Notes under the pieces: model-generated | What the model was told of the DNA's origin: nothing | The model's input: the letters and a program-made list of their open reading frames with translations, nothing else | Database searches by the model: none | Shown here: piece after piece, positions 11,400-22,894 of the stretch | Layout of the letters: every line of letters starts with the position of its first letter | How positions within the stretch are numbered: position 1 is the first letter of the stretch | Made by a program: the position numbers and the translations under genes | Source: Adiantum capillus-veneris | Taxonomy: Eukaryota > Streptophyta > Polypodiopsida > Polypodiales > Pteridaceae | Length of the DNA stretch: 64,000 nt | Reading direction: 5' to 3' | Assembly: GCA_014529385.2 (NCBI GenBank) | Contig: CM043960.1 | Span: 118,986,543 to 119,050,542, forward strand

Positions 11400-12363
11400 C
11401 GAATAAAGAGATTTCACTTAATCGAATGAGCAAAAGAAAATAACGATGAAGACGAACCAGATCCCAAGTCCGTGGATGAAAAGGGATATGACGATAGCAT
11501 CTGCAAAAATCGAGTAACCTGTGGTTAGTTAAGTCAACTTCAAAAATAACTACATAATATTGTTTGATTTTAAAAATGAAAAAATACATAAAAGAGAACA
11601 CTGATAATTTTGCATTATAAGAGCATAAAAGTGAGATCGTATTTTCATATTGTTGTAAAGTCAAAAGCAAAATTTGTTTGTCTCAAAAGTTTTTAACCAA
11701 AATTTTTAGTCATAAGCAATGACAATTACAAAACTGGCATATGCACGTTTAGAGAAAACACTAGGTTGAGAGTTGAACATTTGGTTTTTATCAATACAAA
11801 GATTTTGCCTTATGATGTCTACGGTGTTGTGAAGAAAATTTGCATATAATATGTATGTGTTTAGAGATAAATCAAAATCCGGCGCCATGATTTTAGAGCA
11901 GCGAGATAAAAGATAGAAGTTTGTCAAGATATTACTATATTTTGTAAATTGAAACTGTGTTATAACTAAATTGAACTATAGATCAGCAAATTAGTGAAGC
12001 AATTCTTAATAGGATAAAAATGTTTCTAAAAAAACAAAAAAAGAAACGTAAATAGGATTTTTATGAATGCATAAATAGAAAATGGGTATAAAATTAGATA
12101 TAGTTGGAGTACGAAATATAGGACAATAAGAAAATTACGAATGTTAATTTATAAATCTGCTAAAATGGGCTTGAGAATAGTAAGTAAGTAGCAGATTATT
12201 ACACTTTTAGGTTAGTTAAAGGGGCCGTTAGGATAATTTAACGTAGTTAGAAAGACTTGAAGGCAACGTTCAATCTTGTAGGAGCAAGAAGAGGGGCAGT
12301 TGACAAAGATGAAGGATGAGTGCATGCATTGAGCCGCTTAGAACACTCAAGAGGGTAGGAGTA
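10846..12363 (+). repeat. Right copy of the ~1.5-kb direct repeat pair
   Basis: It matches 8445-9886. Additional material includes a gcttgtgactgtgtgtg insertion near 10885 and about 85 bp near 11405-11490 absent from the left copy. AG runs occur at 10810-10850, 10978-11000 and 11364-11397. Divergence from the left copy looks moderate by eye, so the duplication is not recent. Confidence 0.65.
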
Positions 12364-13228
12364 ACATCTCTAGTTGGTATTTCTTTGTGTACAAGTCTCT
12401 GATGGAACCCTAGCCCCCTCAAGGCAAATGTAGTGTGTGAGGGCTATTGTATTCTTCTCAAGTTAATATAATCTTCAAGATATGTAAAGGGATAACTTCC
12501 AAAAGTTCTTTTGATAATAAACACATTTACTACCTCTTCAAGATATTTAAAGGCATAACTTCCAAAAGCCTGTTGAAATGGTGTGATGAAGGCATGCGCT
12601 CTCTCTTCTGTTACAGGCATGTGCTCTCTATTTGTGGCTCATTTCTCACTAGCATCATTGTAATTTCTCTTAGTTTAATGTAGAGCCATCTTCTCCTTAC
12701 TATACCAATCATATCTTCAAGTTCCTTTAAAAAAATGGACTTCATAATTAATAGCATTGAGGTCTTTCTTAGCTACCAAAGTTCTACGAAATTTTCTTGG
12801 AGAATAGTATATTGAAGTTTCTTTAAGTCAATCCTACCAATGTTCCAAGATTGTTGATCAAGATAGGCAATTTGTAATTGCATATACATGATACTACCTT
12901 GGTCCAAATTTTGAAACCATAATTAATCTTCGCATGAGATTCTAGAATCTCAAGGGGAATCTAGAAAATCTAAAGCAAAATAATTTGTAGTAGTTGTCGC
13001 CATCGTCCTGACCACCCATCATCCTTGACTACCCATCATCACTTCTCTGATTTGCAAACAAGCACAGAGAGCGAGCATGTGCCCTGATTGCCCTCGTCTG
13101 CAGCATGATGGATGCCCTATTGTATGCTTGCATCCATTGGCCCTCACAATGGCTGCCTAGTGCGTGCGATTGTGTTTAGCAGCATGCCCTCCCAGGTACC
13201 CTCGACATACTGCATGCTTGCCATGGCC
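12364..13228. other. Unannotated spacer
   Basis: I see no coding or repeat structure beyond a short duplicated phrase (ataacttccaaaag near 12490 and 12556). Confidence 0.5.
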
Positions 13229-14816
13229 TGTCATAATAATCAATATCTAATTCTCCTAAATGATTTTCTCATATTAAACTGATCATTTAATGTGGCGAAG
13301 TGCCAGGGGAGAAAAAGCTAGAATATTGGTTAAGCTAGCAGACTGGCCACAATAGGGATCCAAAGGAGGGAAAATAGGGATCTAAAGGGGGGGGCATCTG
13401 CAAAAGAGCCATGTGCAACAATGGGCTAAAAAGACCCTAAGGTTCAGCCCATTAAGACTTCCAAAATGCTAAGGTTCCAAAATTCAAAGGTTGTGCCCAA
13501 AGGGTTAAAGCTTAGGGGGAATTGGATGCTTTGTGTTCTCTCCAAAGTCAATGCACATCCCTACATGGGAGGGGGTGAGCCCTTCTTCTATGGGATGAGA
13601 GAGAAAGCCACACCCACACACACACAAGCCCCTTTACACAAAGGGAATTAGGGACACATGTCAGCTCCCTAGCCCAGATGCCCACAAGGTGTGCCCAATT
13701 CCTATTGGATGACCCTTGAAGTGGACCAATGAGAATTAAGCTAGAGTAAATCTAGTTTAATTAATTTAAAAACATTTAATAAAAGAAACCAATAAGAATT
13801 AAGTCTCCTAGAAGACTATTGGGCAGTCTCCCAAAGGGTCCAATGAGCATTAAGGAGCCCCATGGCTTGCTTGATTCCTATTGGCCAGGAGGCAAAGGGG
13901 TCCAATGAGAGTTTAGTTTAATTATTTAATTACCTAAAGCTCTCGCAAAAGGGGAAAGGGGGACACATGTCAGAAGGCTATCACTTATGTTGCTTAATAG
14001 TCATTGGCTTGACTTGGGGAGGGCCAATGAGGCTGCAGGTTGAGAAAATAGCAAGGGGGCTCGCCCAAGAGAGAGAGGGGGCTGATTTTTGCAAGGCATT
14101 AACACACACACACTCACACAATCTCATGTGTGAAGAAAAGAAGACTATCTCTTCCCAAGCTTTAATGGAGAGCTCATCACCTACTCCAAGCTTGTGAGAT
14201 AGAAGCCTACATCAACACTCTCTTCGCATGTGGATGCAAATCCAACCAAGAGCCAAACTTCAATGCATGCTCATCTCCTCTACCAAGCTAATTACTAAGC
14301 TAAGCTATGCTAATATGAGTGATTATGTGAGGAGATGTACATCTTTCTCGTAAGATACTCCTTCTTCCTCTCAATCTACTCTCATACCCTGCTAGCTCTC
14401 ACCATCTTCGAAGGTGTGTGAGGTCTTGGGTCTGAGAACGGGGATAGTTCAAGTTGTGTTTGCTAAGTGTTTTGCTTAGTGCTTGAAGCTTTCATCTTCA
14501 TTGCACTATCTAGTCTTGAAGGAACACAAAGAATTGTATTGTACAATGTCTCTCTTGATGGGAGAAACCATAATACAAAGCCTTTTGGAGGGGGGACCGG
14601 CTCCATGCAAATCCGGTCCTCAACTGTTGTCATTAGCTTAATTTCTCTCTCTTTTGAAAGTATTGTCGATGCTATCTAACTAGGTGTTATGCTTTTTGTT
14701 GCTCTCTCCACCCAAGCACTCTTGTAATTCTCATTAGGAATGTATTCTAATGAAATGCCCACTATGTTCATGCTCATTTCCGCTACACACAAGTTATTAG
14801 GCCATTAAATGTTACA
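13229..14816 (+). repeat. Solo LTR of the G (chromovirus) family
   Basis: A complete LTR from TGTCATAATAATC to GTTACA with no internal region on either side. The flanking 5 bp are TGGCC at 13224-13228 and again TGGCC at 14817-14821, a perfect target duplication. This is the expected product of LTR-LTR recombination removing the body of an element. It has the same ATTGG/CCAAT series and 70-residue open frame (14467-14679) as the other LTRs. Confidence 0.95.
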
Positions 14817-14902
14817 TGGCCCTTCTCTCCTACCTAGAGCTGGGCTTGGCTTAACCAAAACACATACCTCCAACAAGAAAAATCCACAATGCCTGCAATC
14901 CC

Positions 14903-15060
14903 CTTGTGGGATCTCTATTGCAACTGGACAGGGCATAGATTGGCGACACTTCGTTGTTGCATCGCCCAACACAGATTCTTCTTGTAGGATCTCTAAGTGC
15001 AACTGGACGGGGCAGAGATTGGCAACACTTTGTTGTTGCACCGCCCAATGTAGATTCTTC
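14903..15060 (+). repeat. Tandem duplication of ~79 bp
   Basis: Units 14903-14980 and 14981-15060 share cttgtgggatctct, gcaactggac, gggca and agattggc, ending tagattcttct or cagattcttct, with roughly ten differences. Confidence 0.85.
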
Positions 15061-15099
15061 TCGTTGTCTGATCTGTGTGTGGCCTCGCACCTGGCATAT

Positions 15100-15112
15100 C
15101 CCCCCCCCCCCC

Positions 15113-15207
<95 letters not shown>
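15100..15207 (+). repeat. Poly-C plus (CT)n microsatellite
   Basis: About 14 C followed by about 95 bases of almost pure CT repeat. Long Ser/Leu or Arg/Glu frames over it are artefacts. Confidence 0.95.
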
Positions 15208-15210
<3 letters not shown>

Positions 15211-16370
15211 CACGTGATGCCTTGCATTTCCCGCCCCGTCTTCAATTTTCACTTAAAAAAGCATCATTAAATCAAATCTCCTACTGATTCCTATTAATCA
15301 AGCAATTCAACAAATATTTGGCACACCTACTTGGCACTATCAAAGAAAAGTATAGCCCAACGTTACCTTGAGTTGAAATCAATCAATTGAGAGGATAGAG
15401 ATAAGAAAATGGTTGTCCGAAAATTGAAAAAGGTTATTGATATATTTTCTTGTGATATTATTTTCAAAAAATAAACTACAATGAAAATTTAGAATGTATA
15501 CTTGATTAGAGTCAAATTCTCCATTGGACTACTAAGTTTTTGTTTACAATATGAAGGGGTTATGCTTGTTAAAACTAGTAGAGTTATTGAGACATAGTTC
15601 TTTGAACAACTGGAGCCTAGATTGTATGTATTTTTTGGTACAATTGGGAGTGTGATGTGCGTGTAGAATTCCCAAAAATATACACAGACGAACAACCTAG
15701 TCGATAATAGAGCATATCTTGGATAATGGTCCTTCAACAAGTCTGGCGTTGTACATAATCGAGAATATAAAGCGGGAAAGAGAGCATGAGAGACTTGTGC
15801 AGATGCACAAGTCAAGGACAAAGTACCAGATGTACACGCAGATAAAAGGAGAGATAAGAGACTAGAAAATAAGATAAATGATACATAGAGCGTCGGGTGA
15901 GATCTCCCCTTCTGCAAGAGTGAGCATTTTCCTCTTACACATACTTTAATTATATCTAGAGGCAATGCTCATGAAAATGATTACATCAGATTACACTTGG
16001 GCACAACAAATTTTCATTGCTCATAAAGAGCTCTCTCTAATAAGATAAAATGTCTACATCTCAACTTATGAATTTAATAGACCATAAAACACTATGAGTT
16101 GCAACAAAGTCAAATTGTGACAACTTTATTCGATCATCAACTATCACATTATTGTCCTCTATATACACTCATTGACAATGTCTGAAAAGTGATCATATTT
16201 CCACAATTCACCTTAACATTGTAATGCTCAAAAATACATTTTCCATAACAATTTATCAAAATGCTAATTCCATTACATACCCCAAGGCTGAAAGACATTT
16301 GTCCTCAATTTTTACCAAAACCAAACTAACGTCTGTGATGGCTAGCCACTCGTAGAATGGTCTAGTAATT

Positions 16371-16628
16371 GATGTTGCCTAAACCAGTGGATTTACACCA
16401 ATGGATGTGCTGCCTAAATTGGTGAATCTGTACTAATGGTTCCTAAATTGATGAAGCTATATTTAGGTTTGTGCTACCTAAATTGGTAAATCTACACTAA
16501 TGTTGCCTAAACCTGCAAATCTGCATTTAGGTTTTATTGCCTAAATTGGCGAATCTACACTAGTGCTACCTAAATCAACAAATTTTCACTTAAAAGAGAA
16601 GCACTATCTAAAGTGGTGAATTCGTGTC
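16371..16628 (+). repeat. Degenerate minisatellite (gcctaaattggtgaatctacac)
   Basis: At least seven imperfect copies of a core like cctaaattggtgaatctaca, spaced irregularly at about 25-50 bp, separated by actaatg or atttaggttt segments. It lies in otherwise unannotated DNA. Confidence 0.75.
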
Positions 16629-18280
16629 TCTAGATGTGTGGTATGCAAGTATCAAGTGCTGGTAGTGCGAACATAGAAATTCTTCGAATATCCATTGACA
16701 CTCTTTCAGGGAGTGGTTTCTATATTTTACCAGATATCTTTTGTTCTGATTTTCCACGTGGGTGTAGTAGTGAGGTCATCGTCAATGATTGTTTCAAGAG
16801 TGAGAATTTCTGCATCATCTTCAATCATAAGAGGAAAAGTTAAAACTGCTGCTATTGCCCCCCATTAACAAAGAAAAATAGGAAGAGAAAAAATTGTGTG
16901 AGAGGCAATAGCAGCGGCAAAGGATGTGGTAGTGGTCCGATAGCATTATACATGTTACTAGATACGAATATATATATATTCTTCTACTACCGCAAGTGTT
17001 ATCGCTTACATTACCCCGTATCTTGGCACTACACAGCTTTTCAAAACTGAAGATGCTCGTTTGGGCCATCCAATTTTAGATAGCCCTAATGAAAACATCT
17101 TTATTTTTGACATTCTTAAAACATTTCAAACATTAAATGCATTTTGAAAAGTGTACAATAATAATAGTAATATTGAAATTTAAAATTAACAACATACTTT
17201 AAATTACATGTCACACCTTATTCGCATAGTTTGAAGCACAAAGAACAATGTTGAAATTTAGTTACAAATAAATCCTAGATTCCAAGTGAGTTTTATATAC
17301 AAATGAGGATTTGTTGTGTCATATTTACACTAGTAAATGAGGGCTACAAAAAAGAAGTATCAAATAGTGTTGGTGCATCCAAAGAGTGCCTATGCTAAAA
17401 ATCATGAAAAGCAGTGTCAAGGGTGCCTACAAATATGTAACAGAATGTGAGAGCATGTGTGAAGACCCACTACAGATGAAAGAGTTCATGATATGTATGA
17501 TTTATACAACTATGTGGACAAAGATAGAGATCCTATACTTTAAAGAAGTTCTTCATGTGGAATGCCTCTTAGACCATGCAAGTTGGGAAATGAAGACCAT
17601 GTGGCGAGTGGTAGAAAGGAAAGTGGGTGAGTGACTTAAAAGTTAACTTGAATGCATGAGGTGGGCCAAAAAGTCCCATATTGTGAATTTTTTGCAAAAC
17701 TTGTTTTTTTTGAAAGAATGGCCCATGCATCTCACACACGTAGGCTAAAACTGGAACATTTGGAAGATATTGAAGTTTTCATAACTTGCTACTTTTTCAG
17801 GCTACGGGGAGGTCAAAGAAGGAGAGAAAGCTCCGAGAGAGCATGGTTGTGTATGAGCTCCACCATAACCAATCACTTGGGAAATAAGAAAATTTTGATT
17901 GCATCATCTTTGATGTTGTCTCCCCCGTGTCTTCTTCTCTTCTCTTCTCTTTGAAAAGGGGTCAGTGTGTGTGTAGGTTGTGTGTGAGCTCCCTAAGCGT
18001 GTATGCAAAGAGAGAGAGAGGTGTGATGTTTGTGATTGAGAATCAAGAAGCGATTGTGATGATTGGAATGCAATAAGCCGTGCTTTTATGTGTGATTGGG
18101 TGTGTGTAGACAAGTGATTACAATGAATTTTGGTTGTTTGATGTGGTTTTTTGAGAGGATCAAGGTGTTGTGATTCCACTAGAGCTATAGAGAGGTGTGT
18201 GTGTGTTGTTGGGTGTATTTCTCCTTTCCCCCCTTTTAGTGTGCATGATTGGGATGTTGGTCTTTGAACTTAGTTAAAAC

Positions 18281-18494
18281 TGTAGAGTGCGCAGGTGATG
18301 GAGAAGGTAGAAAAGAAGACTACGCACACACACCAACACACATCGAGACACACACACACAATCGTTACCCTGCAGCAGCCATTCAACGAGCTGCTCTTCT
18401 CTTCTTCTCTTCTGAACTATTATCCAAAGTATATTTACAACATAGTATAGTCAGTGTCTGGCCGCCCATAGCGCAATGGACATATTCTTTAACA
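18281..18494 (-). repeat. 3' LTR of copia1
   Basis: It runs from tgtagagtgcgcagg to ttctttaaca on the plus strand (214 bp). It has about 35 bp (attcaacgagctgctc... to ...ctgaa) that the 5' LTR lacks. Confidence 0.9.
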
Positions 18495-18513
18495 CTCCCC
18501 CTCAAGCTTAGAG
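18495..18513 (-). other. Polypurine tract of copia1
   Basis: The minus strand reads ctctaagcttgagggggag immediately before the 3' LTR, a typical Copia plus-strand primer. Confidence 0.85.
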
Positions 18514-18514
18514 T

Positions 18515-19604
18515 GAGCTTGCATATGATGGATTCCCAATGCTCCACGAAAGTAGCAAAACTTCTCCTTTCCAAGAGCTTTTGTGAATATATCCGCAACT
18601 TGATCATTTGTCTTCACATACACCAAATCAATCTCATTTGCCAAAACTTTTTCTCTAATGAAGTGATAATGTACCTCAATGTGTTTAGTGCGAGCATGGT
18701 AAACTGGATTCTTTGCCAACATGATGCTGCTAATATTGTCACAATATATAATGACACTGTCAAGATAGTCAAAACCAAATTCTACCATAAGTACTCTCAA
18801 CCATGACTCTTCACATGCTGCCAAAGTTGCTCCACGATATTCAGCTTCTGTACTTGATAATGCTACAGTTGATTGCTACTCCAACTTATCATACCATTGC
18901 CAATGGAAAATGCATAACCACTTGTAGATCTTCTATCCATAAAATCTCCTGCCCAATCTGCATCTGTGTAACCATAAAGAAAAAGCTTCCCATTCTTTTC
19001 ATAAAACATTCCATAACTGACAGTGGCTTTCACATATCTCATAATCCGTCTCACTGCATCAAGATGACTTTTACATGGCTTTTGCATGAATTGACTCACA
19101 ACACCCACTGCATAACTCAAATCTGGCCTTGTTATTGTCAAGTAAATAAGGCTTCCAACCATCTTGCGATACATAGTGACATCGTCAATGTAATGTCCAT
19201 CATCAAACAACTTCACATTTTGATCAAGAGGTGTATCAACCGGTTTGCACGCTGTCATTCCATACTTCTCAAGCATATCCAATGCATATTGTCTTTGTAT
19301 CATCCAAATTCTTGATAAAGTGTTGACAATTTCAATTCCCAAGAAATATCTCAACTCACCAAGGTCCTTCATGTTGAATTCTCTCAACAAACTCTTCTTG
19401 ACATGCAAAATTTGCTCATCATGACTTCCAGTGAGAATCAAGTCATCAACATAGATAACAATAACGACGATCTCTCCATCAACATGCTTCAAAAACAATG
19501 AGTGATCAACAGTAGATTGTTTAAATCCAATCTTCTTCAAGAATCTGGTTATCTTTTCACACCAAGCTCTAGATGCTTGCTTCAAACCATACAATGGTCT
19601 GATA
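18515..19604 (-). pseudogene. copia1 reverse transcriptase (3' half) and RNase H
   Basis: It starts at P-L-Y-G-L-K-Q-A-S-R-A-W and has the active site Y-V-D-D, the connection T-R-P-D-L-S-Y-A-V, and the RNase H motifs D-A-D-W-A-G and R-R-S-T-S-G-Y. After a frame change near 18860 it has the C-D-N and A-D-I-F-T-K-A-L tail. Catalytic Asp residues of the RT are intact. The upstream part of RT is separated by the fragment at 19598-19660. Confidence 0.9.
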
Positions 19605-19660
19605 CCACTTTGTAGAGTGCGCAGGTGATGCAGAAGGTAGGAAATAAGACTACACACACA
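19598..19660 (-). repeat. LTR end plus primer-site fragment inside copia1 pol
   Basis: The plus strand reads tctgataccactt (primer-site complement) directly followed by about 50 bp matching the start of the copia1 LTR (tgtagagtgcgcaggtgatg). This is the same junction as at the true 5' LTR (23786 onwards). It replaces the stretch expected between E-G-Y-Q-H-P-E and P-L-Y-G-L-K-Q in the RT, destroying the frame. Confidence 0.85.
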
Positions 19661-19664
19661 TAAT

Positions 19665-20316
19665 ATGGAAACTCTGGATGTTGATAACCCTCTGGCTGTA
19701 TCATATAAACTTCTTCTTCCAAGTCACCATTCAAGAATGCATTATCCACATCCATTTGCCGTAACTTCCAACCGAACATACTTGCCATTGCTATCACCAA
19801 TCTGACTGTTGTCATCTTTGCAACTGGACTAAATGTCTCATCATAATCAAGACCTTTTGTTTGTGCATAACCTTTAGCAACAAGCCTCGCTTTGTATCTT
19901 TCCACACTACCATCTGACTTGCACTTGACTTTGTATACCCATTTTGAACCAATTGCTTTCTTTCCACTTGGCAAGCGAACCAAATCCCAAGTGTCATTCT
20001 TCACAAGAGCATCCATCTCATCATCCATAGCTGACTCCCATTCTGATTTTCCAATTGCCTCTTGAAAACATGTAGGCTCTTTATGTTGCACACGTGAAAC
20101 CATGTATGCATAATGTGTACGCATGTAACCGTTGTATGTCAATCTATCAACTGGATAGCGCACCCTCTCTGATCTTCTCAACTGTGGTGCACTCTTCTCT
20201 TCAACTCTTGCATATGGGGATACATATTTCTCAATATGCTTACTGCCAGGTGTTCTCAAATGTGGTAAACCATGCTCTTCATCGAAGCTTTCATCTCCAG
20301 AACTCTCTTCAACCAA
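19665..20316 (-). pseudogene. copia1 reverse transcriptase, N-terminal half
   Basis: It contains W-E-S-A-M-D-D-E-M-D-A-L, N-D-T-W-D-L-V, K-W-V-Y-K-V-K, Y-K-A-R-L-V-A-K-G-Y and Q-M-D-V-D-N-A-F-L-N-G-D-L. These are the standard first motifs of the Copia RT, with the first catalytic Asp in D-V-D-N-A-F-L. It ends where the LTR/primer-site fragment starts, and a stop separates it from the integrase frame near 20350. Confidence 0.9.
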
Positions 20317-20349
20317 TTTCTTCTTGCCTTTCTCGTCTTGCTTCTTATC

Positions 20350-22206
20350 TCACAAACGACCGCTCCATGGGTTGACACTTCTTGTACTCTCCTCTACCAT
20401 ATGTGGTCCTAAAATAGATCTTGTTGATGGTCCTGGATTATCAACAACATGACGCACATTCTCTTGCTCTTCATACTCATCTTCTATCATCACTGGCTTT
20501 GGTTTATACCATGGTTCATGCTCACAAAATCTGACATCTCTACTGACATAAACTTGTCTTGTCAAAGGATCATAGCACTTGTAACCTTTCTTTTCAACTG
20601 TGTAGCCCAAGAATATACACTTCACTACCTTTGGCTCCATCTTCTTTCTTGCTTCATTTGGCACATGAACATAGCAAACACATCCAAAAACTTTCATGTA
20701 GGAAACTGTTGGCTTGATCCCATAAAGTCTCTCATAAGGTGAAATTTCATGAATGGCAGCTGTTGGTGTTCGATTCATAATGTGTACTGCTGTATGAACT
20801 GCTTCAGCCCAATATGTTAATGGCATATTCATCTCATTTGTCATGGCTCTTGCAATCTCTACTATGACTCTATTCTTTCTCTTAGCAACTCCAGTTTGTT
20901 GTGGTGTGTATCTGCAAGTAATCTGTCTTCTTATGCCTTGTTCACGTAAGTAATCATCAAAACTGTGTGACATGTACTCTCCCCCTCCATCTGTACGTAG
21001 GCATTTAATTTGACAACCATTCTCTTTCTCAACCATAACTTTGAAGTCCAAGAATACCTCAAATGCCTCTGACTTTGCCTTTAGAAAGAAAACCCATGTC
21101 ATTCTGCTGTAATTATCCGTGAATGTGATAAAATATCGACAAACATTTGGCGTAGCATGATCACAAGGTCCCCAAATATCTGAATGAATAATTTCCAAAG
21201 GACTTTGGCTAATTCTCCCCCTCTTTGGAAATGGTAAACGAGATTGCTTTCCAAATTGACAAGCTTCAAAAACATGATCAAAATTCAATCTGCCAAACTT
21301 TGGTAATCCACTTACAATTTGATTTGATTGCATATGCTTTAATCTTCTAAAATTGACATGACCAATCCTCTTATGCCATAACTCTGCCCAATTATCTTGA
21401 GTGGCTGATTTGTTTGCATACATACCGCTGTGTAAACATGGATCTCCAACTTCCAATGAGAACAAGTGACCTTTTTTTCTTCCACGTGCCAATATCTTGC
21501 CTAGTCTGCCTTTGTGAAACTCCTCTATGAAGCAACCATAACGATTAAAACGGACTTGCAACCCTTGATCTGTCATCTGTCCAACTGATGCTAAATTCTT
21601 TGTGATTGAAGGCACATATAGAACATCTCCCAATGTGTTGTATGTCCCGTCTTTTTCTAGCAATGGAACTGAACCAACATGTGTAATCCGATGCATAGTA
21701 TCATCACCTGTAGCGACAAACTCATCCTCTTCTAACTTCTCTTTTCTGTCAAACCATTCACCATGATATGTCATATGATTTGTGGCACCACTATCTAAAT
21801 ACCAATCATCTATATGATGTGGCTCCACCATGCTTCCAACAACATGCTCCATAGGAAATAAATGTCCAATCGATCTATTGTCATATATATTTTGATCATG
21901 AGGATTGTCTCTAGCAAAGTTTCCTCCATGTCTGCCATAACCTCGACCTCTTCCACCACGATCACGATTTTGATTTAGCCTTGTGTAACATTCTCTTTCA
22001 AAGTGACCATAAATGCCACATCTGTTACAATATCCATCTCTTTGAGGATGTACAAATCGTCCACCTCTACGTCCACTAGTTCGGGCTCTCCCCCTGCCTC
22101 TTTGACTATAATCATTGTAACTTTGACTTTGTTGGTTTTGCCATTGACCTCTTCTAGCATTGTTTTCCACGACCATAGTTTCCTCTTCCACCTCTATTGT
22201 TTCCAC
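20350..22206 (-). pseudogene. copia1 zinc knuckle, protease and integrase
   Basis: A 618-codon open stretch. Order: CCHC knuckle (C-N-R-C-G-I-Y-G-H-F-E-R-E-C, about 22020), protease (W-Y-L-D-S-G-A-T-N-H, about 21800), integrase zinc region (L-W-H-K-R-I-G-H) and catalytic core (H-S-D-I-W-G-P; L-R-T-D-G-G-G-E-Y). Two substitutions stand out: the first Cys of the HHCC zinc site is Phe (V-F-E-A-C), and the catalytic Glu expected in G-V-A-E-R-K-N is Lys (codon 20881-20883). Both should abolish integration. Confidence 0.9.
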
Positions 22207-22894
22207 GACCTCTAGAGTAAAAAACCTGATCTCTGGAATTGTTATTTGATGTAGAAGGACCTGACTTGCCTAACTTCACCTCTTCTTGCAAACAAAGGTT
22301 TACTAACTCTTCAAAATCAGGCATGTGTCCTAGAACATATATAGATGTATCCAATGACTTGTATTCCGGTCCCAAACCATTCAATGTCACTGAAACTAAG
22401 TCATCATCTGGAACTTCAACATTAATGCTCGCAAGATCTTCCTGTATTTGCTTTATCTCTGTCACATAATCTGATATGGATCTATTTCCTCGCCATACAC
22501 AATGTAACCTTTGCTTCAAGTGAACTTTTCGTGGTTCTGTATTGGAGCTGTTCATTCTTGCTAGTATCTCCCATGCTTCCTTTGGAGATTGAGCCTTCTT
22601 CACATGTGGTATAAAGAAGTCACTAATGCATAGTGAAATCCAATGCATCACTTTCCTTGAATTCTCGATCCACTTCTTGTAAGCTTCTACTCCTGCTTGC
22701 CATGTTTTATGTGCTTCAACATTCTCTCTATTTGGTTCCAAACCAGCCTCGGGACACTCTTGTTCACCTGTAATATAATCCCATAAACCTTTGCCCATGA
22801 TAAAGTTCTCCATCCTGTAAGACCATATGCTGTAGTTCTCTCTGGTCAGCTTCTCTCCAACAATCTGTGTGACTTGAGTTGAACTTTCTGCCAT
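22154..22894 (-). pseudogene. copia1 gag
   Basis: It starts at ATG 22894 (M-A-E-S-S-T-Q-V-T). It shows the Copia Gag features L-T-R-E-N-Y-S-I-W-S-Y-R-M, W-D-Y-I-T-G and the K-E-A-W-E-I-L segment. The frame changes to that of the next segment within the overlap 22154-22206, in the Gly/Arg/Asn-rich stretch before the zinc knuckle. Confidence 0.85.

Larger units (their letters stand above)
14817..18280. other. Unannotated sequence between solo LTR and copia1
   Basis: No protein family recognised on either strand. It contains a tandem duplication (14903-15060), a C/CT microsatellite (15100-15207) and a degenerate minisatellite (16371-16628). Open stretches at 15489-15965 (minus), 17386-17634 and 17652-17954 (plus) have no familiar motif and I do not call them genes. 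Confidence 0.5.

Noticed and set aside
15489-15965. 158-codon minus-strand frame
   Set aside because: No recognisable motif, Ser/Leu-rich, in AT-rich unannotated DNA; not distinguishable from chance.
17386-17954. Two short plus-strand frames
   Set aside because: No family resemblance, no splice or repeat context; left as unannotated sequence.
18249-18824. Plus-strand 185-codon frame at the copia1 3' LTR
   Set aside because: It spans the LTR, polypurine tract and antisense RNase H of copia1; a shadow.
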